From: JAIVGV01 sp036389335
GTDB lineage: Bacteria; Acidobacteriota; Blastocatellia; Pyrinomonadales; Pyrinomonadaceae
Reading direction: 5' to 3'
Assembly (NCBI GenBank): GCA_036389335.1
Contig: DASVQC010000070.1
Span: 44,031 to 108,030 of the forward strand
Length of the DNA: 64,000 nucleotides
The notes beneath the pieces were generated by a model, which worked only from the letters and a program-made list of their open reading frames with translations, made no database searches and was not told the DNA's origin. This document shows positions 8,060 to 18,107 of the stretch, one piece after another. A program made the translations under genes and the position numbers. The stretch's first letter is position 1, and each line of letters opens with the position of its first letter.

Positions 8060-9436
8060 TCAGTCGGCGGCGGTCGTGTAGCCCGAAGCCGAGGCGGCGC
8101 GCGCGGCGACCGGCGCTGGCTTCGGGGCCGAGACGGCGCGCGCGGCGGCGGCCTTCGGCCTCGCGGCGCGGCGCGAGGCGGCGACCGCCTCGCCGATCAG
8201 ACCGGCCATCTTCTGCCACGTCTTGTCCCACGAGTTGGTCGCGAGGAATTCGTCAACGCGCTTGAGCCACCCTTCGTCGGCGGAGTGATCGTCCATCCCG
8301 GCGGCGGAGGCGGCTTTGATGAACTCGGCCACGTCGTCGGCGATGTGGACGAGGCCCATCTCGCCGTAGGGGCGCACCACGTCGCGGATCGAGGTGGAGA
8401 CGACGGGCTTGCCGGCGGCGAGGTACTCGGGCGTCTTCGTCGGGCTGATGAAGCGCGTGTGCTCGTTGCGCGCGAAGAAGAGCGCCGCCACGTCCCAGCC
8501 GGAGAGGTAGGCGGGCAGCTCCTTGTAGCTCTTGCCGCCGAGGTAGTGGATGTTCGCACGTTTCGGCAGCGCGTCCTCGCTGATCTTGACGATCGGCCCG
8601 ATGATGACGAAGTGCCAGTCGGGCCGCGCGTCGGCCACGCCTTCCAGCAGCGCGACGTCGAAGCGCTCGTCCACGACGCCGAAGAAGCCCATGCGCGGGT
8701 GCGGGATCGAAGCCTGATCGGCGGGCTCCGCGACGGCCTCGCGCGCCTGCGCGAAGTGTGCGTGGTCGATCGACGAAGGGCACGCGTGGATGTTCGGGTG
8801 CTTGTCGCGCTTCGCCTCGTAGAGGCTCTGCCCGCCGGTGAAGACCACGTCGGCGCGGCGCAGGAGTGCTTCCTCGCGCTCGCGCAGTGAGCGCGGCGCG
8901 AACTTGAAGGCGGAGAGCTCGTCCATGCAGTCGTAGACGACCGCCGCCGGGTTGAGGTGGCGCGTCCACCCCACGGCCATCGGCGTGTAGTACCACAGCA
9001 CGTAGTCGGTGATCGCGTGCTCGCCGATGAGCCTGTCGACCATCGCCTGCTGGATGGCCTCGACCGCCACCTCGCTCAGCAGACCTTCGGGCAGGTGCGG
9101 CACGACGACGTAGAGGTTCTCCTCGCGCTTCGACACGTCGAGGCGGAGCGGCCCCTGTCCGTAGACGGGCTCCTCGAAGAAGAAGACGCGGCGATCTTTG
9201 GCGCAGCGACTCAAGAGATGCTGCGGTCGCTGGTAGACGAAATCCCAGCGCAGGTGCGACAGGCAGATCAAGTCCGCGTCGAACGACGCGGCGTCTCCGG
9301 CGAGGTCGAGCGCGCGCCCCATGTCGCGCGCCGCCGCGCGGCCTTGCAGCGAGACGATCTTATCGACGCCCCCGTTTAATAGATTCGATCCGTTACGACC
9401 TTCGCCGTTAACGCCCTGTCCGATCACGTTAGTCAT
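8060..9436 (-). CDS. Family 1/4-type glycosyltransferase (TuaH-like)
   Basis: 458 residues. ICLSHLRWDFVYQRPQHLLS is the characteristic N-terminal motif of the group that precedes glf genes. Later stretches include VYDCMDELSAF, FGVVDERFDVALLEGVA, HYLGGKSYKELPAYLSGWDV and SPTKTPEYLAAGKPVVSTSI, which form the GT-B donor-site core with its conserved acidic residue. It probably transfers a hexose or galactofuranose to a surface polysaccharide or lipid. The ATG at 9436 has AAGG about 8 bases upstream; a GTG three codons earlier is poorly spaced. First gene of the three-gene sugar operon. The Ala/Lys-rich C-terminal tail after about residue 420 is probably disordered. Confidence 0.9.
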   Translation of the reverse strand: MTNVIGQGVNGEGRNGSNLLNGGVDKIVSLQGRAAARDMGRALDLAGDAASFDADLICLSHLRWDFVYQRPQHLLSRCAKDRRVFFFEEPVYGQGPLRLDVSKREENLYVVVPHLPEGLLSEVAVEAIQQAMVDRLIGEHAITDYVLWYYTPMAVGWTRHLNPAAVVYDCMDELSAFKFAPRSLREREEALLRRADVVFTGGQSLYEAKRDKHPNIHACPSSIDHAHFAQAREAVAEPADQASIPHPRMGFFGVVDERFDVALLEGVADARPDWHFVIIGPIVKISEDALPKRANIHYLGGKSYKELPAYLSGWDVAALFFARNEHTRFISPTKTPEYLAAGKPVVSTSIRDVVRPYGEMGLVHIADDVAEFIKAASAAGMDDHSADEGWLKRVDEFLATNSWDKTWQKMAGLIGEAVAASRRAARPKAAAARAVSAPKPAPVAARAASASGYTTAAD

Positions 9437-10206
9437 TCCCTTCACCTTCTGTCCCCCCTCTGAGTAGTGACCCCTACGCGCCGCGCGTATGAATGCTGCG
9501 CACGCTTTCCCGCATCGAAAATTATCGGAAGGCGGAAGCGGCTGAAATGTTTTTGAAGCCTGAGACCTGAGAATTCGATCTTCTCCGAATCTCTCGAAGC
9601 AAGCGCCGTGCCCGGCAGGGCGCGATTGCTCCGGCTTCGTCTCGGCCCTCGCTAGCGCCGAGAAAATGAGGGCTGCAACTTAACCGGCAGCGGTTCCGGG
9701 TAGCAGGCGTAAGTCCGTGCGTTGAAATGAATTGTACTGAACGCGGACGACGAAACGTTCACCGTGTCATGTTTTTTGTTTGCCACTGCGCACGTCGATG
9801 AGCGCGGGCGTTTAACCATGAGCGTTCACGTTGAATCGTGGTCGCCGTAAGCGCGAGGCGCGCTAAAAAATTTTCCGCCGCGGTCGCCGCCCTCGCAACA
9901 AGAATAAAAGAAAGGTGAGCCGCTTTAAGTCGACGCGCTCACCTTTCTTTACCCGCCCTTGTTCGTTCCGCGCGGCTGACGCCGATTCACAGCCGCGACT
10001 TTTTCGCTGCGCTTGCCGTCAACGAAACCCCTTCAACGCGCCTACCTGTATTCAATTGTAGTCTTCAAGACTGTAGGTAGGATTCTACTGATCGCGGCGG
10101 CAAACCGCTGTCCGCGCTCGTACTAAATTTGTAAAGTTTCTGTGTTGGCGGATCACCCTCGAAAATCAAACAGTTACGACGCGCGCGCGGCGTCGCGACG
10201 CGCGCT
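9437..10206. other. Intergenic region, 770 bp, no gene seen
   Basis: No convincing reading frame on either strand. The right part holds a 14-bp perfect inverted repeat (9907-9950) and, near 10051-10081, a short CCTACC/GGTAGG inverted repeat enclosing AGTCTT-C-AAGACT. The stretch nearest 9436 is the long leader or promoter region of the leftward sugar operon. I see no match to a riboswitch I know. Confidence 0.6.
9907..9950. terminator. Strong intergenic hairpin, possible terminator
   Basis: AAAGAAAGGTGAGC (9907-9920) and GCTCACCTTTCTTT (9937-9950) are perfectly complementary around a 16-base loop. On either strand the stem ends in a short T-rich run, so it could terminate transcription in both directions. 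It lies 257 bases beyond the small gene at 10207. Confidence 0.55.
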
Positions 10207-10494
10207 TCAAGATTCGGTTTTGCCCGCGGCGCTGCGGACGCGCTCGGCCATCGCGGCGAGGAATCTTTCCCGGTAGCCCGCGAGCAGAGTCTCGACGTGC
10301 TTCTCGACGTCGGCCTCGCTCATGCCGGTCGAGTAGATGACCGACTTCTGGAGATCGAGCAGCACCATCAGCATCGACTTCACCTCGGCGAGTTCCGTCC
10401 CCAAGATCGAGAACGCCTCCGAGTTGGAGCGGCGCATCTCTTCGATCTCGCGCGCCGCTTCAGTCGGCCACGCGCCCGCGTCTTGTGAACTCAT
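10207..10494 (-). CDS. Hypothetical protein, 95 residues
   Basis: Not recognised. The protein is predicted soluble and mostly helical: EIEEMRRSNSEAFSILGTEL, EVKSMLMVLLDLQKSVIYST, then VEKHVETLLAGYRERFLAAM. The heptad spacing of hydrophobic residues suggests coiled coil or helical bundle. The start at 10494 is chosen because GGGGGAAG lies just upstream and the longer frame has the composition of a shadow of the next gene. It is followed by a gap of 770 bases and may form a pair with the small membrane protein at 10527. Confidence 0.65.
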   Translation of the reverse strand: MSSQDAGAWPTEAAREIEEMRRSNSEAFSILGTELAEVKSMLMVLLDLQKSVIYSTGMSEADVEKHVETLLAGYRERFLAAMAERVRSAAGKTES

Positions 10495-10526
10495 CCGCTT
10501 CCCCCGTTCAGTTAATCCGATTCTTC

Positions 10527-10694
10527 TTAACGCCTCCGCCTCAACAACAGCAGCGCGAGCACGATCATCACGATCAGCCCCAGCCCGCCGGGGAAGAAGA
10601 ACCAACCCCTCCCGCTCGAATAGCCGCCGCCGACCATGATGCACGACGATTGCAGCAGCGCGACGACAGCCGCGACGATTGAAGCACGCTTCAT
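10527..10694 (-). CDS. Small membrane protein, 55 residues
   Basis: Very short, unrecognised. The N-terminal hydrophobic segment MKRASIVAAVVALLQSSCIM resembles a signal or lipobox (SSC), then GGGYSSGRGWFFFPGGLG and a C-terminal helix ending LLLLRRRR. GGGGCGGGAG precedes the ATG. The C-terminal poly-Leu then poly-Arg fits a single-span membrane anchor with its basic end in the cytoplasm. It resembles small acidobacterial membrane peptides in layout, but no function can be proposed. Confidence 0.55.
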   Translation of the reverse strand: MKRASIVAAVVALLQSSCIMVGGGYSSGRGWFFFPGGLGLIVMIVLALLLLRRRR

Positions 10695-10840
10695 CTCCCG
10701 CCCCTTTTCAGCCCGAGCATGTGCCGACACGACGACGCGATCTCCGCGTGTGTAGAGATCGCTCTCAGTACACTCCGCGCCAACGTCCGCACTCGCAAGC
10801 AACTTGCGAACCAGATCGCCCGCGCGCGAAGGGGCCGCCG

Positions 10841-10872
10841 AAAAGACGAACAGCCGTCGTTGCCGACGGCTG
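10841..10872 (-). terminator. Intrinsic terminator of tRNA-Pro
   Basis: CAGCCGTCG (10851-10859) and CGACGGCTG (10864-10872) form a 9-bp stem with a 4-base loop. On the minus strand it is followed by TTCGTCTTTTC. It lies 24 bases past the 3' end of the tRNA. Confidence 0.8.
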
Positions 10873-10894
10873 CGTTGATTCCGAATTCTTTCGA

Positions 10895-10972
<78 letters not shown>

Positions 10973-11044
10973 TAACCGGACTCATTCTAGGGCGGCGGGC
11001 ACGGTCTGTCAAACCAGCGCGCCCGGAAGCGCCCGAGCCCGCAC

Positions 11045-11713
11045 TTAAGATGCGGGCCCGGTCGAAGACTCCGCCGCGTGCTCGGCGTCGGCGCGCGAGT
11101 GTTTGACGTGACGCCACACCCACCAGACGGCGGCGGCGAGGATGGCCAAGCCGATCAGGAAGTCGAAGCGGTGGAACCACGTCTTCAGCGTCTCGTTCTT
11201 GTCCCACTGCTCGCCGAGGATCTGCCCGACGTAGGCGAGCCCGACGCACCACGGCAGCGAGCCGAGGAAGGTGTAGACGGTGAAGCGCGCCAAGTTCATG
11301 CGCGCCACGCCCGCCGGGAACGCGATGAAGGTGCGCACGACCGGGAGCAGGCGGCTGGCGAAGACGATCACCTCTCCGTAGCGCGCGAACCAGCGGTCGG
11401 CCAAGTCGAGATCGTGGCGCGAGACGAGGATGTAGCGACCGTAACGCTCGACGAACGGGCGACCGCCCTTGAGCCCGACGAAGTAGGCGACCCACGAGCC
11501 GACGACGCAGCCGACCGCGCCGGCCACGCCCACCGCCCACAGGTTGAACCGCCCCGCGTACACGAGGTAGCCCGCGAACGGCATGATGATCTCCGACGGC
11601 AGCGGGATGCACGCCGACTCGACGGCCATCAACAGCGCCACGCCCGCGTAGCCCATGCCCGAAATGACCGCGACGATGAAGCCCGAAAGTATCTCGATTA
11701 TTTTCGCTATCAA
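11045..11713 (-). CDS. DedA-family membrane protein
   Basis: 222 residues, polytopic inner-membrane protein of the DedA/VTT superfamily, whose members act as phospholipid or undecaprenyl-phosphate flippases and need the proton motive force. Family marks: ESACIPLPSEIIMPFAGYLV, then GSWVAYFVGLKGGRPFVERY, and the conserved FASRLLPVVRTFIAFPAGVA with its paired Arg residues, then WCVGLAYVGQ. The start is TTG at 11713, with GGAG five bases upstream and no ATG nearby. The basic tail after the last helix is cytoplasmic. Flanked by tRNA-Pro and a heptamer element. Confidence 0.92.
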   Translation of the reverse strand: MIAKIIEILSGFIVAVISGMGYAGVALLMAVESACIPLPSEIIMPFAGYLVYAGRFNLWAVGVAGAVGCVVGSWVAYFVGLKGGRPFVERYGRYILVSRHDLDLADRWFARYGEVIVFASRLLPVVRTFIAFPAGVARMNLARFTVYTFLGSLPWCVGLAYVGQILGEQWDKNETLKTWFHRFDFLIGLAILAAAVWWVWRHVKHSRADAEHAAESSTGPAS

Positions 11714-11722
11714 ATTAACTCC

Positions 11723-11839
11723 AGAGGTCAGAGGTCAGAGGGCGGAGGGCGGAGGCCGGTAAAGTCCGAAGGTGGAAAACGATATTACTCACCCGCTCAC
11801 GATTCTACTCTGACCTCTGACCTCTAGCCTCTGGCCTCT
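11723..11839. repeat. Paired inverted heptamer array (AGAGGTC)
   Basis: Left array: AGAGGTC, AGAGGTC, AGAGGGC, GGAGGGC, GGAGGCC (11723-11757). Right array (11808-11839) read in reverse: AGAGGCC, AGAGGCT, AGAGGTC, AGAGGTC, AGAG. Arms share units but are register-shifted. The right array reaches into the TAG stop of the pcm gene at 11838. Confidence 0.9.
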
Positions 11840-12488
11840 ACTTTTCATTCCAGCCGTAGCGACCGATGAGCGGGACGAAGGCGCACGCGCCGTGATCCTC
11901 CCGCTCGAAACCTTTGTCGGTGCGCAGGACGCGCACGAGCCGCTGCGTGTCGCGGCTCTGCCCGACCGGCATCACGAGCCGCCCGCCGATCTTGAGCTGC
12001 GCGAGCAGCGGCTCCGGCACGTCGGGGCCCCCGGCGGCGGCGAGCGCGGCGTCGTAGGGCGCGTGCGCGTCCCAGCCGAGCGTGCCGTCGAAGCACTTCA
12101 CGGTCGCGTTGTAGATGCCCTGCTCGCGAATCCTCTTCTGCGCCTCGCGCGCCAGCTCGGCGATGCGCTCGATGGCGAAGACGCTGCCGGCGACGCGCGC
12201 GAGCACCGCCGTCTGGTAGCCGCTCCCCGCCCCGATCTCCAAGACCTTGCTGTTGGCGTCCACCTCTAACAGCTCGGTCATGCGCGCGACGATGAAGGGT
12301 TGCGAGATGGTCTGGCTGGCGGAGATCGGCAGGGCGTGGTCGCCGTAGGCGTTCGACTGCAAGGCGTCGGGCACGAAGAGGTGGCGCGGCACCTCCGCCA
12401 TCGCGCGCAAGACCCGCTCGTCGCGGATGCGGTGGTGAGAGCGCAGGTGCTCGACCATGCGCTCGCGCTGTCGGCGGTACTGCGACAT
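11838..12488 (-). CDS. pcm: Protein-L-isoaspartate O-methyltransferase
   Basis: 216 residues, the usual family length. It methylates isoaspartyl residues in aged proteins, using SAM. REMVEHLRSHH-type start (RERMVEHLRSHHRIRDERVL), MAEVPRHLFVP, then HALPISASQTISQPFIVARM, which holds the family's conserved QTIS(Q/A)P motif. SAM-binding site: VLEIGAGSGYQTAVLA. The frame extends upstream to a GTG at 12677 that overlaps the surE stop (GTGA), so translational coupling with a 279-residue product is possible, but those extra residues are not typical and the ATG at 12488 fits the family. The surE-pcm order is conserved in many bacteria. Confidence 0.9.
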   Translation of the reverse strand: MSQYRRQRERMVEHLRSHHRIRDERVLRAMAEVPRHLFVPDALQSNAYGDHALPISASQTISQPFIVARMTELLEVDANSKVLEIGAGSGYQTAVLARVAGSVFAIERIAELAREAQKRIREQGIYNATVKCFDGTLGWDAHAPYDAALAAAGGPDVPEPLLAQLKIGGRLVMPVGQSRDTQRLVRVLRTDKGFEREDHGACAFVPLIGRYGWNEK

Positions 12489-12673
12489 CTGCACGGCGGG
12501 GGCTGTCGGTGGAAGCAAACTTAACAGACTCCGGTGACGACCGTGAAATATGAGGCCGGCTAACCGGCTCTCATCTCTCAGCGCCTCCAGCGCCTCCGGC
12601 GTGAGAACCATCGCCCACGCCGGAGGCGCAAAGACGCGAGGAAGGGGATGACGGACGCGAGGCGCGTCGGCCC

Positions 12674-13504
12674 TCACGCGTGTTCGAGCGCGGGGCTCTC
12701 GCCGAAGGTCATTTGATCGGGCGCGTCGTCGTCGCCCCCGCGCACGTCGCCCCAGTCCGCGATCCGTTCGAGCGCGTTGTGGTTCGTCATGTCGGCGCGC
12801 ATCGGCGTGACCGAGACGAAGCCCTGCCTGACGGCGTAGTAGTCCGTGCCGTCGGCGTTGTTGTCCTGCAAAATCTTCTGCCCGATCCAGTAGTAGGGTT
12901 TGCCGCGCGGATCGACGTGCTCGGTGATGACGGGCGAGGCGTTCTTGATCCCCTGCGTCGCGACGCGCACGCCGCGGACGGGGCCCGGCGGCAAGTTGAT
13001 GTTCAAGAGCGTGCCTTCGGGCAGCCCGTCCTTGAGCGCCTTGCGGACGGCGGTGACGGCGAAGCGCGCGGCGTGGGTGAAGTCGTAATTCTCGGTCGCG
13101 ACGAGGCTGAAGGCGAGGCCGGGGATGCCGAGGATCGTCGCTTCGAGCGCGCCCGCGACCGTGCCCGAATAGCTCGCGTCCTCGCCGAGGTTGCCGCCCT
13201 GATTGATGCCGGAGACGCAGATGTCAGGCAACTGCTCCGGCGTCAGAATCTTATTGACGGCGAGCGTGACGCAGTCGGTCGGCGTGCCGTCGACCGTCCA
13301 GTGGCGCGCGTCGAGCTGGCGGATGCGCAGGGGCCGCGCGAGCGTCAGGCTGTGCGACGCGCCGCTCATCTCGAAGGCGGGCGCGACGACGTAGACGTCG
13401 CCCAGCTCCCTCATCGCCTCTTCGAGCTTGACGAGCCCGTCGGAATGTATGCCGTCGTCGTTGGTGACTAGAATCTTCGTCATGCGAATGCGACCGAACT
13501 TCAT
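12674..13504 (-). CDS. surE: 5'/3'-nucleotidase SurE
   Basis: 276 residues. Divalent-metal phosphatase acting on nucleoside 5'/3'-monophosphates. TKILVTNDDGIHSDG holds the metal-binding Asp-Asp near the start, followed by SGASHSLTLARPLR, DGTPTDCVTLAVN and VSGINQGGNLGEDASYSGTV, all hallmarks of SurE. The ATG at 13504 has AAGGTG upstream. An internal ATG at 13483 would give the more usual start MTKILVTNDDG but lacks a ribosome site. Overlaps the possible GTG start of pcm, so the pair probably forms a protein/nucleotide repair or stationary-phase unit, as elsewhere. Confidence 0.95.
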   Translation of the reverse strand: MKFGRIRMTKILVTNDDGIHSDGLVKLEEAMRELGDVYVVAPAFEMSGASHSLTLARPLRIRQLDARHWTVDGTPTDCVTLAVNKILTPEQLPDICVSGINQGGNLGEDASYSGTVAGALEATILGIPGLAFSLVATENYDFTHAARFAVTAVRKALKDGLPEGTLLNINLPPGPVRGVRVATQGIKNASPVITEHVDPRGKPYYWIGQKILQDNNADGTDYYAVRQGFVSVTPMRADMTNHNALERIADWGDVRGGDDDAPDQMTFGESPALEHA

Positions 13505-13577
13505 TACACCTTAAAGCCGCGAGCGATGGCAAGCGCGCGGGCCGAAACTTCCGCGCCCGCCCTTTCCGCGCAAGCGA

Positions 13578-13612
13578 AAGCCCCGCGCGTTTGCCGAAAC
13601 GCGGCGGGGCTT
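13578..13612 (-). terminator. Intrinsic terminator after the radical SAM gene
   Basis: AAGCCCCGCGCGTTT and AAACGCGGCGGGGCTT pair over 15 bases with one bulge and a GCCG loop. On the minus strand it is followed by CTTTCGCTTG. It separates the radical SAM gene (stop at 13641) from surE. Confidence 0.75.
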
Positions 13613-13640
13613 CGCCGTCTGGCGGTGAAGGGCGGCCTGC

Positions 13641-15680
<2,040 letters not shown>

Positions 15681-16095
15681 CTTTTTCCTTCTCTCGGATT
15701 CGGTCTCGCCCGCCACACAAGCGGGCAGAAATTTCTCGTCGGCGGCGGCTGCTCTCGCCCGGCTCTCTTTCAAGCCGGCACCTCTTGAGCCGCCTTCCCT
15801 ATTTCCCGCCTTTTCAACTGTGTCGCCTAATCACTCGCCTCAGGGAGCTTGAAGCGGCTACACCCGAATGGGGCGGCGGACGTAAATCTACACGCGACGC
15901 CGCCTAAACGCAAGCCACGCTTGAACATAGAGGCAGGCGGGAGGCGACTCTGCGGAGCCCCCCCACCGCATTTTCAAGCAGCTTCTTCGGATGAACCAAC
16001 CCTTCGGACGGATGGCAGGCTTTATTGAGCAATGACCATGCCAAGTATTAACTGCGAAGCTAAGTCGAAAAATAATTGAGCTTATACAATAACAG

Positions 16096-16265
16096 CGATT
16101 TCTGGGGCTCATCCTCTATCGTCCGATCCGTGTCGTCAGGCGTCGGTTAATAGTGTTCGGGTGAGGATGCCCCTTTATGACACGGATCGCCGAGTCTGAC
16201 CAGCCACAACTCCAGTTTGTGACTCAAAAGACCCGACGTCCGATGTGAATCGGCGTCGGGTCTTC
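16096..16265 (+). ncRNA. Candidate structured RNA with pseudoknot and terminator
   Basis: Helix A pairs GGGGC..ATCCTC (16104-16116, two-base bulge) with GAGGATGCCCC (16163-16173). Helix B pairs GATCCGTGTC (16125-16134) with GACACGGATC (16179-16188). B starts inside the loop of A and ends outside it, so the two form an H-type pseudoknot or are alternatives. A small hairpin CACAA/TTGTG (about 16204-16221) and a terminator stem (16228-16264) follow. TATACAAT at 16083-16090 could be a -10 box, giving a transcript of about 170 bases. No coding gene follows on this strand, so a stand-alone RNA is favoured over a riboswitch. No known family could be assigned by eye. Confidence 0.4.
16228..16264. terminator. 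Bidirectional hairpin terminator
   Basis: AAGACCCGACG-T-CCGAT, loop GTGA, ATCGG-CGTCGGGTCTT: a near-perfect 16-bp stem. On the plus strand TCTTTAC follows, on the minus strand TTTTGAG. It would end both the candidate RNA on the left and the hemerythrin gene on the right. Confidence 0.8.
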
Positions 16266-16344
16266 TTTACAGTCGCGACCGGCGCGGAAAAAGCGCCTCG
16301 CCGCCCGTCGCTGTCGTCCGAAATGTTTGTTCAGAGCTTCCGCC

Positions 16345-16803
16345 CTACGCGGAGGCAGATTTCTGTTGAAGCTGTCGCTTCTTCTCTGCCTCCATGCGCG
16401 CGCCGAGGTCTTCGAGCTGCTCCTTGCTCAGGACTTCGCGCGCGCCCTTGAACATGTCGTCCTCTTCCTCTTCGACGTGGTGCTCGACGTTCTCTTTGAG
16501 CACCTTCAGCTTCGCCGTCCACTGCTCGGTCTCGACCGCCACGGGCTCCAGTTCTTTCAGGAGCGTCTTAATGACGTGGTGCTCCTCGAAGCCTTCGAGC
16601 GTGATCTCGCGCGTCTCCGCCTCCTGCTTGAGCACGGGGTAAAAGATCGTCTCCTCGATGTGCGCGTGCACGTCGAGCTCCTGCTTCAACTGTGCGAACA
16701 ACTCTCCGCGCGTCTTGGACGCGCGCTCGGTCGTCTCTTCCAGCTTGTCGAAAATACCCGACACTTTTTCGTGATCGTTCTTTAGCAGCGTGATAGCGTC
16801 CAT
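16345..16803 (-). CDS. Hemerythrin domain protein
   Basis: 152 residues, one hemerythrin-like four-helix bundle. The di-iron ligands are visible: NDHEKVSGIFDKLEE (His in helix 1), HAHIEETIFYPVL (HxxxE), GFEEHHVIKTLLKEL, and ENVEHHVEEEEDDMFKG (HHxxxEEDDMF). Such proteins bind O2 or NO and act in oxygen sensing, iron storage or stress. The ATG at 16803 has GGAGG upstream; the longer frame is not supported. The C-terminal tail is Lys/Gln-rich. It stands alone, with a terminator downstream. Confidence 0.93.
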   Translation of the reverse strand: MDAITLLKNDHEKVSGIFDKLEETTERASKTRGELFAQLKQELDVHAHIEETIFYPVLKQEAETREITLEGFEEHHVIKTLLKELEPVAVETEQWTAKLKVLKENVEHHVEEEEDDMFKGAREVLSKEQLEDLGARMEAEKKRQLQQKSASA

Positions 16804-16990
16804 GATTCGTCCTCCGTGGTAACCGCCCAACAGTTTTTTGCACGATATCGGTACGTGCGACGGGCCCCGCAGAGGTTTAAGACAAACGCAGTGCCGCGGC
16901 AGACGCACGACGCTCATCCCCGCCCGATTTCGACCGATGAGCGGCGGCGGCACAAGATTTATTCGTGATAGAGACCGGCGGGGATTTTTC

Positions 16991-18097
16991 TCAGCCGCGC
17001 GGGGCGAAGTAGCCCACGCGGGAGGAGACGCGCAGCGCGGGGTCTGTCAGGCGCACTTGGACGCGGCGGAACCTGCCGTCGCGCGCCTTGTCGAGCGGGG
17101 TGTAGTAGAGGGCGTACTGGCTGCGCAGCTCTTCGGCGACCTCGGCGTAGATGCGGTCGAGACCGGCGAAGGCCGTCGGCTTGTAGAGCCGCCCGCCGGT
17201 CGCCGCCGTGAGCGCGTCGAGGTTGCGCTCGCTCGCGTCGAGCACGCGCAAGCCTTCGCCGAGATCGTCGATGCGCAGTTGGTTGAACTTGACGACGGAG
17301 GGCGTCGCGTCGCGCAGCTTGTCCAGCTCGGCGCGTTTCTCCGCGCGCATGATCTCGGTGTTGCTGATGCAGTAGACGCTCGCGGCGGCTTCGAGCAGCG
17401 CGCGCAGCGCGGCCTGCGGCGAGGCGCTGCCGCTGCCGTTGTCGATGCCGTCGGAGAGGACGACGACGGCGTGGCGGCGGCGCGAGTCTTTGAACAGCTC
17501 GCGCGCGGAGAGGTAGAGCGCGTCGTTGAAGTGCGTGAACGTGCCCGGCGTGATGCGGCGCAGCGCGCGGCGCAACTGCACGCGGCTCGCCGTCCAGTCC
17601 TGCAACAGCTCGACGCGGTCGTCGAACTTCAAGAGCGCGACGCGGTCGTCTTCGGCGAGACGGGCGGCGAACTCTTCGACGGCGCGGCGGAAGTCTTCGA
17701 GGTTGTTCGCCACCGACGACGAAGAGTCGATCATCAGAAGCACGTCAACCGGCACGCGGCGCAGGCGCAGATCGCTCAGCGGCTGCTCCCTGCCGTCCTC
17801 CCAGACGCGGAAGTTCTCGCGCGCGAGGTTCGTCACGAGCCGCCCCTCCGCGTCGCGCACGGTCACGGGCAGCAACACTTCGGAAGTCGTTACCGTGAGG
17901 ACTTCGTCGTCGCCGATCTCCTGCGCCTGCTGCGCGGGCGCGCTCTTCTGCGTCGACTGGGCCTGTGCCGCGGCGCGCGCGACGAGGAGCGCGTGGGCGA
18001 GCGCGGCGAGGACGACGAGCGCGCAGACGAAGAACAGACGCGCGAGTGTCGATCTCGTGCGCGGCTGCGACTGACCCGTGTGCGTGTGGCTCGACAT
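16991..18097 (-). CDS. VWFA-related protein of acidobacterial type
   Basis: 368 residues with an N-terminal membrane anchor or signal (residues about 20-45). The N-terminal strand domain VLLPVTVRDAEGRLVTNLAR and FRVWEDGREQPLSD matches the family of VWFA-related acidobacterial proteins. The von Willebrand A domain follows, with MIDAS motif DSSSSV, the Thr site in GTFTHFNDALY, and VVVLSDGIDN. It would sit in the envelope and bind partners through a metal ion. Last gene of the Tad-pilus run, 10 bases after the repeat protein, with no strong ribosome site, suggesting coupling. TadG-like proteins elsewhere carry VWA domains, so a role in pilus assembly is possible but unproven. Confidence 0.88.
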   Translation of the reverse strand: MSSHTHTGQSQPRTRSTLARLFFVCALVVLAALAHALLVARAAAQAQSTQKSAPAQQAQEIGDDEVLTVTTSEVLLPVTVRDAEGRLVTNLARENFRVWEDGREQPLSDLRLRRVPVDVLLMIDSSSSVANNLEDFRRAVEEFAARLAEDDRVALLKFDDRVELLQDWTASRVQLRRALRRITPGTFTHFNDALYLSARELFKDSRRRHAVVVLSDGIDNGSGSASPQAALRALLEAAASVYCISNTEIMRAEKRAELDKLRDATPSVVKFNQLRIDDLGEGLRVLDASERNLDALTAATGGRLYKPTAFAGLDRIYAEVAEELRSQYALYYTPLDKARDGRFRRVQVRLTDPALRVSSRVGYFAPRG

Positions 18098-18107
18098 CGA
18101 AAATTGT

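Larger units (their letters stand above)
15681..16344. other. Intergenic region, 664 bp, with candidate RNA
   Basis: No supported protein gene. A 74-codon minus-strand frame at 15888-16112 has no recognisable content. The right third holds a candidate structured RNA and a terminator hairpin, listed separately. Base composition is less GC-rich than the flanking genes. Confidence 0.55.

Noticed and set aside
9437..9760. Riboswitch (c-di-GMP type) in the leader of the sugar operon
   Set aside because: Searched by eye for the conserved core and receptor loops; none were found.
12489..12677. 63-residue N-terminal extension of Pcm from a GTG overlapping surE
   Set aside because: Residues are unlike the family and the frame passes a GC-rich inverted repeat. 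The overlap GTGA leaves the possibility open, so it is only noted.
15888..16112. 74-codon minus-strand frame, possible small protein
   Set aside because: No ribosome site, no recognisable motif, odd Cys/Arg/Trp composition.
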